64,000 nt of DNA, taken from NCBI RefSeq assembly GCF_022539665.2, contig NC_081331.1, forward strand, positions 2,886,501 to 2,950,500, written 5' to 3'. Below, one piece after another: positions 49,421 through 60,613 of the stretch (within the stretch, counting starts at the first letter, position 1; each line of letters starts with the position of its first letter). The notes beneath the pieces are model-generated. The model saw nothing but the letters and a program-made list of their open reading frames with translations. It did no database searches and was not told the origin of the DNA. This DNA is from Daphnia carinata (taxonomy: Eukaryota; Arthropoda; Branchiopoda; Diplostraca; Daphniidae). Both the position numbers and the translations under genes were made by a program.

Positions 49421-52400
49421 TCTTGACGTGTGTACCAATTGGTAAGTAGTAATCCTGTTTCGCGATGTTTCCCCTGGTTAAAAACGCCGTGCTATGTGAG
49501 AATAAGACAATATCAACGACACAACGTCATTGGAAAGTGGCGAACAAACGACGAAGACGAGACATTGGAGGCACTTTCAGTCACGTTGGCCATGCGTTTC
49601 AAACTGACAAGTCTACACTCTTCCCTCTAGGGCCCTTCTCTCTTTCTCTCTCTTCTCCTAACCCCCTCTTGCTTTGGCTACTATGAAGCTTGCATTGGAA
49701 GGGAGACTACGAAATCTATTTAGGAAGGCCCGCCCGTGGTATCGGCTTGGCGCTTTGGCGCGCTGTCAAAAACTAAACGCCATCTAACGGGTGAAATTTT
49801 CATAAACCATATGAATTTTTCTTCATATCAGATCGAATGTCGCAACCACGTTATCGATCAATCTTGTTGTTGAATACCACACATGTGTCTCTTTATATTC
49901 TTTTGTCACGAGTTTCAGATGTATTTTCAGGAAGGAAAATAAAATATATCATTGCAGGTGGCGTTAGTTGCCTACCACCAAGCAGGCCTTTTCCTACGGC
50001 GCAACTCACGTCGATACTAGAACATGTAATATACTAACGGTTCTCTTTCCTGGTGTCGCAGGACGGCCCCGAAATGAGAGAGATTTACTGTTCGGGACTG
50101 TTGATCGAAGTCGACCCGCGGTTTTTCCTTTCACGCTTGCTACACGAGTTTCTATCTGTCGCAGAAGAATTTTTCCGTACGTGCCAAAACGGCCTATACA
50201 TCCAGGCTATGTTTATCCGAGGCCTACTTTCGATTCCGTTATCCCTTTCTCCTGTGCTGCTCTGCCTAGCGACTCGCATTGTCAAGTACATACGGCCTCC
50301 CATCTCCAAGACGTGAGTAGGATGATGACGTTGCGTTGTTTACGGTTGTCAAGATCGTGGCAAAGTCCCGTACAACTATTAGACTACTTTCTTCGAACAT
50401 AAAGCTTTTTTGGAGGACTTATCGCCTCGGAGATGATGCTAGAAGCAACGTCATCACCAACGAAACTGCATAGCAATTGAAACAATCTGAAGAAGAGAAA
50501 AAGAAAAGGAGCGCGCGGGAACTGCGCTACTCTTATGCTGGCCCAGGGAAACGAGGTTACTACGAACAACATGGTTAAGAGTTTTCAGCTTTATTGTTGG
50601 TGACGTCGCACGTCTAACGTTAGTGTTTTGGGTATCCAGGCACACGAGAAGATAGAAATTGACCTAGACACGGTGAACGCAATTTCTCTCTCTACGTTCT
50701 TTTTATCTGGCGAGTGTCGCTATATAGCCAGCTGGTGTTCCACTCACCGACTTCCATTTAAGGCAAAGGAATAAACGAAAATATCTTTGTGGACAAGCGA
50801 GTCGCAAAGCGAAAAGTTGTCGAAACAAAAAAAGGAGGACTGTGTAAATATATTTTTAATACTCGGCCAGCTTTTGACGGCTGTCCAGTTAGGGGCAGCC
50901 AAGCAATCAAACCTTGCATCGTTCACGCACGCAGTTACCGACATGCACGAAATGTCAACGCGACGTATTTTAGGCACTGAGCCCCGCCTTTTATTTACAT
51001 ATTTTACCTGGGATTTGACTAAAAAAAGAATTCCTTGTTTCGATTGCGTCACAAAAGTCGATCTCACATGACGTCTCTCTATTGAACCGCATTTCTTTTG
51101 TTTTTATAATGAAAACAGCTGACGTCTATCGGCAAGCGCACGCGTTCCTGTGCCTTCTCGCCGTGGATGTCGGAAATAGTTTGTTCAATTTTTTTTTTGG
51201 CATCATGTCTGGCACGGCGATTCAACGTCCAGACCCGATGGAAGCATCACGTGAAAGTAAAGCGCGCGGGATCTTTCTCCCTCCCGGTGGAACCGAAACC
51301 GACGTCGAGGACTTTTGCCGCACCTATTAATAGCTTCGTGAGCGGTCGTCCTTTCTTCTCTCGCTTGTATAAGATACTCCTTTCAAACGTGTATGAACGG
51401 AGATAGAAAGGATTTTTGTTTTCCTGCCTAGGGAAAATGGGGAGGGACTTTTAAAACACACGAGACATTAAAGACGAAAAAAAGGAGCGCAGATACTGCG
51501 TGCAAACAGCAGCCTCCAATTTCGTTGTTGTTGTGTTTTGTTTTAAATTTTTCTTACATTTTCCAACGCTCTTATTTGGCAGCAGCCTAGAGGTAGAACA
51601 AACTTTCGCTGCGTGACTTGTGGCATGAAAGGAGGAGGCAGTGGACGGAAATATTCTTCTGCTTCTCGGCTGCTGAGATGTCAAACGCGTCACGTGCTCT
51701 ATGCCGCTCACGCGCTTGTTTTTTTCTTTCTTTTAAATCTTTTTTTTTTAGACGATAGGGAAAAAAGGAAAAAAGGAAAGAAAAGAAAGACTTTGGATCC
51801 TGTGGTTTCTTGACTTTTCTCTCTCTCTCATTTTCCCAATTTCTTTTAGTGAAAATGATGGTAGATAATAATGTACAACACACGCGATTCATGTATCGCA
51901 CGGACGAGTCACGTCAAGTTAAAAAAAAAATACGAGATAGCGGAATATACAAAAATTCAGGACGGAGGTTGAATCCAAAAGAATATAAGAAAAAGGGAAA
52001 AAAAGTGGATAACAAGATGATTAGACATCCAAAAGATGGGCCAAGTCTACATAAGCCAACACGTCACGAATGTCAACAACCTAGTGCTTGAATTCAGAGT
52101 GCATTCGGCAAATTTTCCTGCCGCCCCATTCCAACTAGAAAGGGGAAAAAAAAACTAAACTTTTGTAGGTAACATCTGTGACCTTTTTTGCATCGTCGTA
52201 GAATGACAAGTGAATTTGAGAATCTGTTTACTATCGGCTGGAAGTAAAACAGAAGGAAAAGAAAAAAAAAACGCGAGGGGAGTGGACGTAACGTGACTTT
52301 GAATGGATACCCAAGAAAAAGAGAGAGCCCAAAGGTTATTACGTTCGACAAGCATAGCTCATGCACTTTCCCGTCTCCGCTTATTTCTAGTTTTCTCGCT

Positions 52401-53467
52401 GCGTTGAACGTGAGCAAAAGGGCGTCGAGAAGTATAATTAAGTAACGGGCGATCAAGGACGCAATAGGCGTAGCCTACCCGTTGCTTTTTTTGTTTGTTG
52501 TATCGTTCGTTATCGCTATGCGCAGGACTTAGTACATGGCCCGTCCGTCAGGAAAAACCCTGACGTTCCGTTAAACGGCACATGATGATTTTTCGTTCCA
52601 TTCGTGGCTTCCGTCAACGATTGCACATGTGTGCGCCAAAGGTGTTATCTACCTCTGGGGGCCATGTCGTACAGTCCGTCGCTTAAGGCAACGGGTCGTG
52701 AGAGAGAGGGGATTTTCCTTGCGGAACAAAACAGAAATGGTCGCGTAAAAAGCAAAGAGAATAGTCAGTTCCGGAACGTGATTTTTGATGACACCTAATA
52801 TTGCAAAGAGTCTTAAGTATTTGTTGACAGATTATATCGGATTTCTAAGTTGGGCTCGATTTCAACCGTATGCCTCCCTTCACTAAGGATTTGCGGTCCA
52901 TGTGAACGTAATTGAAGGACACGGTTCCCAATATCTTTCGAAACATACTTTTTTTACGCAATAGTAATCATTATGATCACCTCGACCTAGAACAATCGTG
53001 AATCGTCTTTGAAGTTAGCGCTATCACCGCTAGATTGCAGCACTTATTATTCAGGGGCTCCATTCACGGAGGGGTAAAAGAAAGTAATAATAATTAGAAG
53101 ACATTATGACGGTTCGAGGCTATTTTGAAAGAGCGACAACAAGAATGCATAAAACAGTTGGCAGTTGCCACTGCACGGAATTCCGCAGCACCACGACATC
53201 TAAGAGCGGAAGTGAAATGTTGGCGGAAACCATCACCGTGACGTACAAAAAGATGAAACGGCAAACAAGATTTAAAAAACAAACAACTGACTTGGAATAA
53301 ACTCTGGTGCCATGTTGAGCGAGAGTTATTATTGCATCATAGTTCCACTTGCTTCAAAAAAAAAAAAAAAAAAAAAAATAAAGTAATGAAATAAAATGTA
53401 CCTCATTGATTTGATTGGGGTTTCCGGAATGGGAATCACAGGTATGTAGGGCAACTCGAATGGCCGT
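49421..53467. other. Upstream region of TGIF and 3' region of the sugar transporter
   Basis: No certain gene. A CTCF-like site (ACGCCATCTAACGG) lies at 49,777-49,790. The segment 50,062-50,312 is bounded by a good plus-strand acceptor (CTTTCCTGGTGTCGCAG) and a strong donor (AAGAC|GTGAGTAGG) and is open throughout in one frame; it is treated as a candidate exon in the findings. The rest shows no recognised element. Confidence 0.4.
50062..50312 (+). other. Candidate exon of unknown gene or non-coding RNA
   Basis: Acceptor and donor of good quality flank 251 bases that are open in the frame beginning DGPEMREIYCSGLLIEVD. Other frames on both strands are also largely open, so the open frame is not strong evidence. 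No neighbouring exon with a compatible phase was found. Confidence 0.25.
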
Positions 53468-55342
53468 TTAAGATACGGCCATCTCCATAACGACGTCTCG
53501 ACTATTGTTGGCAAGCTGGGAATAATTCCCGCCGAGTTTCAGTAGCCACGACGAGTCAGTGAAGCACGGAAATTGGCGAGCGTGTTGGGCCATACGGCCA
53601 GCGAAGGTCGTCGCCTGCAACTCCTTGGTGATCCGATGGAGCGTTTTGTTTTTCGTTTCAGGCACGGCCAAAAAGATGAATATGATGGACAAAAATGTCA
53701 GAATGGCGTAGCCGAAAAAAACGCCACCCAGCGAGAGGAGCTGCACAGTGCGGAGGAACGTAGCCGAAATGGCTAAATTGGTGGCCCAGTTGACTGACGT
53801 CGAAACGGCCATTGCGCGACCTTTAATGGCAGCCGGGAAAATCTCACTGAGCAACAGCCAAGTGACGGGCCCAAAGCTGAAAGAATAAGCCGCAACGTAG
53901 GCCATAAGAGCTGCTAGCGCCATATAGCGAAGTCCTGGATTAACATCAGAGGACGATGAACCACATACGAATAGGGTGGCATTCGCGGAATGATTCGAAG
54001 GCTGGCTGTCTGTGCAGGTCGGTCTAATATCGCTGCTACCACGCTGCTGGACAAGAGCAAAGACACCGAGACAAATCAAGCTGACCGCCATGATGAACGC
54101 GCCCAGCAGCAAGGTCTTTCGTCGGCCCATCCGATCGACGAGCAATAGCGAAACCGCCGTCGCCACCAACTGCAAGAATGAATCCAATCAATACACCAAT
54201 CAAATGCAATTAAATGGTGACATGGAATTCCAACAACCTTGACGATTCCAAGGCCGACTGTTGGAAACGTGGCACTGACCGGATCCCGACCGCAAAAACC
54301 GACTTGCTGGAAAATGGTTGACGCATAGCTGAGGACGTTCGGCTGCCCAGTGAACTGCTGGGCCATTACCAATCCGAAGGCGATTAACATCGCGGAGCGT
54401 AGACCGTCGGCGCTGGAGCACAAGGTCCAGCAGCTCTGCGAACGTCCGGCCTCTAGCGATAGGCGGATGTGGGTCAATTCTTGCCGGACCTCGTCGGTGC
54501 TCTTCAGTTGGCGCAAATGCCTGACGGCAGCCTCGGCCTCCTCATCACGGTGTTTCAGGACTAGAAAATGCGGGCTGTTGGGCAGTTTCAACATGCCAAA
54601 GAGTTGGCCGGCTGCAGGTACCGCGCTTAATCCAAACATGTATCTCCAGCCTTCTGACCGGTCAATGAATATTAAGCCGACTACGTATGCCAAAAGGAAC
54701 CCAACGGTGATGGCTACTTCATTTAGGGACACCAGCATGCCTCTGTTGTGAGGAGTGGATATCTCAGATATATAAATGCATTCGCTGACAGCAGACAAGG
54801 CCACAGCAAAGCCCACAATAAATCTGCCAACAAGCAGCCAGCTATAACTGCTGGAAAATGAAAGAAGAAGAGCACCTGCTATAAATACCAAGGCATTTAC
54901 CATAATGGCCATCCTGCTACCGATTTTGTCAATGCAGACACCTAAGCATTAAAAATAATTAGGACCTAGAAATTCAAATGGGGAGCAGATGAAAATGTGA
55001 TCATCGACAATAGCTACCTCCTACAAGGGATGCAAAAAGGGCTCCAACCAGCATTAGGCTGACCACCATTTCCTGCTGAAAGCAAGTCAGCGAGAACTCT
55101 GTTTTGATTTGAGGCAGAGCGGTGGAAATGATGCCAATGTCATATCCAAACAGCAGGCCACCCAAGGCTGCCATACTGGCTGAGCAAAAAAGAAAGACAT
55201 TGGAATTTGGCTTGGATATTGCTGGTCCATTGTTCGATAATCGTTGTCGTTGATTGTTGTTTGCTATTTGTAAATCATCGTTCAAGCTTTCTTGTCCTCC
55301 AGCTGTCAACAATACAGTGGCGTCTTCTTCATTGTCACACAT
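53468..55342 (-). CDS. SLC2A12: Class III facilitative sugar transporter, GLUT12/GLUT10-like
   Basis: Three exons on the minus strand (55342-55018, 54941-54238, 54169-53468) join in frame to 576 residues with twelve predicted membrane segments of the sugar porter (MFS) fold. Landmarks in order: GGLLFGYDIGIIS in TM1, IDKIGSR after TM2 (a variant of the usual DRxGRR), VGR at about 146-148, PNSPHFL at 229-235, QQFTGQPN at 303-310 in TM7, DRMGRRK at 355-361, GPVTWLLLSEIFP from 443 in TM10, and VPETKNKTL after TM12. The loop between TM9 and TM10 is long and carries N-glycosylation sequons (NHS, NAT), the class III trait that GLUT10 and GLUT12 share. The N-terminal tail has an acidic dileucine (DATVLL, residues 7-12), an endocytic sorting type of signal. 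It should move hexoses across the plasma or internal membranes; the substrate is not decided by sequence. Confidence 0.92.
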
Positions 55343-58300
55343 AGTCTAGTTTCGAAAGTAAACGACCAAGAACGAGAAATTCAACCGCGTAAAGAATAGG
55401 TCTTGTTTTTTTTCAATATATACGCCAATTATGTGGCCGTAATGCAGTCGAGAAAGCCATAAATTGGCATTCGCAATGATTTCAGGTTTTCCTCTCCAAA
55501 TCAAAGCAGAAGGAGCCAAAACGAAAGCCTCGCGTGTTGTCGTCTAAGCTGTTATTGCCACCGCTAGATGCGGCTAGATGTCCTTGAGAAAATGAAATAA
55601 AAACCAAAATAGATTTGTAACAAATCCTATCTTTACGATGAGGCCGTAGAAAAACAAAAAAAAAAACGAAGCTTCGTGTATACTGCCTCACGAAGGTTTC
55701 GACGCCGCTATGGGAAAGCAAAAATTATCGGAATGCGTAATTGAGCGGGCGATCGAGAGTGGCGGCGCAGCGATGGCTCTATTGCGTGCCAACGACCTTC
55801 GCCCGTTCTTTTAAAAAAAAAATGTTGAAAAGGTGAAAAAAAAGACAAAAGAAAAAATGAAAACAGACAAAAATAGCATTGCAGCCGTGCGGCCTCTATT
55901 GCACTATTCCCGTCAAACCTATGCACCAATAGCGTAGTGCGGGAGCACTTGATCAACAATTCTTGTCCCGCCATTTGCCCCCTTGCACCTTTTTTAACTG
56001 AACTTGGAAACCTTATTAGGTGCCTTTGGCATTTTGTGCTGCTCTGCTCTCTCGCAATTTATTTTACGAGTCGCACTTCATATTGGCGCCATCATGCCAT
56101 TTTTCCTCGTACACCCGGTAGTCCCGAAGACGCATGGGAACGGCGGTTAATCACGCGCACTTTCTCAAAATATGCACAAAGTGTTCAAAAGGAAAAAAAA
56201 TATAAACAGAAGTCTTCAATCGGTGGTTTCGTATTGACGGTCGTGATTTCCTCTCCTCCGCGTCTCCGCAGCGCTTTTCGATTTGATGATTTTGCTGAAT
56301 TGATGATTGAGAAACTCCGTTCGATCTTTATTTTTTTTTTTTTGCGTTCAACCGCTAAACATGTGTGTCTAGGTAATAACGGATTGGCGGTTATATATTC
56401 CATCCTCTGCGGGTGTGAAAGTTGCAGCCGGCCAGCAGCAAAAAAAAAAAAAAAAAAAATTAACCCGCAAATATTCTCTGCCTTATTTCATCTGTGATCT
56501 CTCCGCGTCCGTGATTATAAATCGGCACAGCAAACATGCGAGCAGCACGGCCTGCTGGCAGTCCACGGTGGTTACAGTTTCTTCATATAAATATTGCCGT
56601 TCTGTCACGAAAAACAATAACGGCTAATCAGCAATGAATCATGCCAAGGGCAAAAAATGGGTAAGCGGGACTTGATCGTATCCGTTCGTGATTCATGCGC
56701 TATCAGAACGAGATCATACCGAGGGAAAGTCTGGGTATGTAAATGCGGTCAATATCAATAGATGAAAAAAAGAAACAAATTTTAAAACTAAGAAGCGTCA
56801 TCAATCTCCGTTAAGGAATTCAAACGACAGGTGATGTTCTCTCTCCCGAAATGTTTCTTTTCTTGGTTCGCACGCCGCAATAGGAAATCAAAACCCAATA
56901 AACAAAAAATACTGAGATCGAGTTAAAAAAAAAAAAAAAAAAAAAAACACGATGAGATAATCAACCAAGCGCAGCCGCCAGGTAGCCATTTGAAGAAGAA
57001 AGCAAGTAAATCAAAGAAAAGTAATTTCCCTTGACTCCCTTTTATTTTTAACATCCCCTCTACTTTTTTTCTGTCTCCTTTTCCGACCGAGTGAAAGCGA
57101 TGATGATGATGATGGGGAGAGAGAGAGAGATAGAAAAAAAAAAAGAGTGTCTGCACTCAAACGGGTCGTTCAATCGTGAATAATCGGTACAATCAGCTCT
57201 GTCGCCAGCCGTTCCTCTTGCGCTCGAGGGTTAAAACGTTAAACAAAAAAAAAAAATGGTGAGATTACCTTGCGTTGCTCTCTGCGTGATTTACCGTAAA
57301 CGACACTCGTAAACGACAAAAAAATAAAAGACGGTGATACTATACAGGATTAAGTGGAGTGGAATGAGCTCATTTACGGTGTCAGGTGAATCCAGCGCGG
57401 CATAGTGAAGAGAACTTTCCATTCTGTGAAAATAGAAAAGCAAGGAGGCTTGCGTAGTACAGTATTAAATAAATTATTCAATTCAAAAATGATGATTTAA
57501 GAAGCCCTTTTTTTTTTGTGACCTCCATCGATAATTCACAGGTGACTCTCAAGTTTCACTTTTTTGGCGTGAAAAAAAGTAGCCGTTGAAGTTATGGATG
57601 TTTAACGATCATACGTCGCTGTTAGTTTGACGGAGGCACCAGTCAAGGTCTACCTACTAAGTGAATTAGCTTTATGATGACGAGGCATTCAATACGTGGG
57701 AAGAAAATCAGGTAGAAGGTATAAAGAGCGAATTAGACATCGGTTGATAACAAGAATGCCAAACACAGATGAGAAGCTGAATCGAATGTAAACAAAAAAT
57801 GAATCCTAAATATTTAGTTTTGTCAAAGTAAAGCTTCGTCGGAGACAATAACAAAACGCGAACGCTATAGGAAAGCGACCTCTAGCTCCTGGCTGATGAC
57901 GGCAGCTCGAGGGTGTTATTGTCGCACGTCCGCAGGCGATTATATATACCTATAGACTTCTTCGTCCCTGTTAAGACAATTGCGAGAAGAACGTGGCAAC
58001 ATGAGGGGGGGGGGGGGGGGGACCAGAGGGACACAGCGAGGGGAGCCACCAAAAGCTATAATGATTCCTCAATTTTGCCCTGTGGAGTTACTATATTTAT
58101 ATTCTTATACCTATATACGTGCATCGAGGGGTTTCTAGTTATTTTCAGAGGGCGAAAGCGGTGTTTAGAAGCATGGCAGATAGGATGGAACAATGTGTTG
58201 TTCATCAAAACCTTACGTACACAGCTGTTGCACGTTCAATGGAAGAGGGGGGTAAGAAGAGCGTACCAAGAAAATAGCCATTTACCATAGAGAGCAAAAT

Positions 58301-60541
58301 ATATACGCAATAGATTCGTTGGGTTTCGAAATGTCACTACTATTTTTATCGTCGTTGTTTTTTGTTTGAAACTGCGGGAAATGGCGTGGGTGATTTTGTT
58401 GCACGTGAAACTATATAAATTTTGGACAATCAACACAAAACACACACACACAAAAAAAAGAGAGTGAGAGTGGCTGATTCATTGTCGTGGCACTATTCCG
58501 GCCAGGAACTAAACAGAACCCCTCGATTGTCGGAAATTAGGGTCGTTTCGTGTGTGTGTGTTTGTTACATCCCTTCCCCTCGTTCGACAGTGTTTGTGTG
58601 TGCTGCATCCGCAGACGTGCCGGATACATACACCACTCTCCACACTATATCCACACAACGCTATTATACGCCCTTTTCGTTTTTCCCTGTGTGTGTGTGT
58701 CGAACTGGACATTTAAACCCCTCGTCTGTGTGTGCCAGAAAACGGAACACACCTGGTTACTGGTTTTGTCGAGTGTGTATAACTCCATCATCCGTAAAGA
58801 GAATTTTTTTTTTTTTTTTTTTTAACTAGCCTTAGATAATCCCTTCTACGAAAGTAATAACATTTGCATTTTCGTTTAAAAAGCCCTACGTTTTTTGACA
58901 CCCACTTTCCACCTGGAAGAATAGCCCAACGCTAACCGGATTAACTAAGACACAGTTGAATGCGTCTTTTGTTTCATACCCCCACTCGGTTCAATAGTTA
59001 TCCATTTGTAACACCAAAGAAAGTTAGAGAACAACAAACAAACGATGCGCGTGTTTTTTTGAGACAGTTGAAAAACAATGAGCCATGAAGTTAGTGAAGC
59101 CATTCACGCAGAAGTTCTTTTCCTTTCGTTCCAAGTCGTTCTGGAAATCAATTTTTCATTCAGGAATTTTTACCGTACAAATTTGTTAAAGCATTCAAGC
59201 GCCATTAGTATAGTAGGCTAAAAGAATCAAAGAAAAACAAATTCATGAAATCATCAGAATTCGACGGGAAGACTCACTCGACTTATTCAAATTTTATTTT
59301 TCAATCGGAGGCGGTACGTGCACATCGCATGATGGGCTACGCAATTCGGTCAGCCGAATATTTATTTATTTATTTTTTTTTCGTTTCTGTCGAAGCATTT
59401 TCAGCGTCCAACAAAGCGTGAGCGGACAGCAATTTTTCGACCCAGCGTGAGAAGAGAAGCGGAAAAAGAAAAGTGTTTTATAGAGTTTTCGTGAGGCTCG
59501 ACAACAACGTGAAATCAGTGTCTTTTCTTTCTTTTGTCGAGGAATAAATTATTTTGTCCAGAGTGTGGACGTCTCTACGATTGTCTTCAGGGGATGTTAC
59601 AGAACAGACAAGTTTTGTTTTGTTTTTTTTTTTGTTCTTTTTTTATTTTGGAAAAGACAGGAACAAAAATTTGTTCAAAATAAATCGTCGATTTCTCATG
59701 ACTCGATAGGAATTTAGTAATTGCAATTGCTTCCCTGTAACTACGTGAATGTCATTTCGCATCGCTGCGCCGCGTTCGAAATCTTTTGACTTGAAGCCAA
59801 CGAGAAATGGTTTGTCCATGAAACTTGTTGATCATATTGGAGATAATTAGTATCATATTACAAAGAAAAAAAAGGGGAAAACACGTCACGCATTTCGTTC
59901 ACCCCCCAAATGAATTTGCGCAATTTTATTTAAATCCGATAAAACTCTTGTGGTGGAATCCACCAACGTCAGGAATAGAACAAAATAAAATTAAAAAAAA
60001 AAAAAAACCTGTCGCTGTGTCGCAGTAAACTCATATGCGTATAAACTCCGCAGATGATGGAAAGGAATTGGTCTGATAGGGAAACCGAAAAACGAGATTC
60101 ACCATTGCATGTATCTCTATATGCTAATCGAGCCCTGATATATTTTTTTGAAAGCGCTTTCGGCATGGGGAAGATCCATCAAAGAAAACAAAATGGACAG
60201 AGTTAATAGATACACTAGGAGAGAAAGAGAGAGGGCAAAAGAATGACAACCAAAAATCGTTGCTAGTTGATTACCTTGGAATCGCTAATAAACAAAGTTG
60301 ACCTTAGTTTCACAGTCGAAAACCACTGGTTTCAGCAACCGATTTTTTTTTTCTCTTTTGCTATTAAGAAATTTGCGTCACCCGATCACTCTTCGATTTG
60401 TCCTTAACATTCTTTTTAGAACACTTCTGAGGATTCTGATTTGAATAACTTCTATAGTCCTCCCCCTCCCCCATACGAAAAAAAAAAAAAAAAAGAGATA
60501 GTAGATGGCCTCGTCCACGGTCACCTGTCGGTCCTACTCAC
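55343..60541. other. Upstream region of the sugar transporter and gene-poor sequence
   Basis: The transporter promoter should lie just above 55,343. A doubled motif (GCCACCGCTAGATG, then CGGCTAGATG) at 55,557-55,580 resembles the CTCF-like sites elsewhere in the window. Beyond that the sequence has homopolymers, a G17 run at 58,005-58,021, GA and GT runs, and no supported coding exon. Confidence 0.45.
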
Positions 60542-60613
60542 CTGGAGAACCGTACCGTGAATCGACGTCGTCACAGTCATGTAAGCCGGATCGCTTTCAC
60601 GTTTTCGAATCAT
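60542..60613 (-). other. Candidate first coding exon, unknown gene
   Basis: Seventy-two bases on the minus strand open with ATG and end at a very strong donor (TCTCCAG|GTGAGTAGG), giving exactly 24 codons, phase 0 (MIRKRESDPAYMTVTTSI and on). The upstream side is A-rich and lacks an acceptor, so it would have to be a first exon. A shorter start is the ATG at 60,580. No partner exon downstream was recognised, so this stays a candidate. Confidence 0.3.

Noticed and set aside
49968-50402. 144-codon plus-strand frame through the 50-kb candidate exon
   Set aside because: It runs past both good splice sites and overlaps two other open frames; only the splice-bounded segment is reported as a candidate.
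53329-53514. Alternative frame after the sugar transporter stop, Pro-rich (FELPYIPVIPIPETPI)
   Set aside because: Reaching it needs a frameshift or a weak splice; the 576-residue frame already ends after the conserved PETK region, so the stop at 53,468 is accepted.
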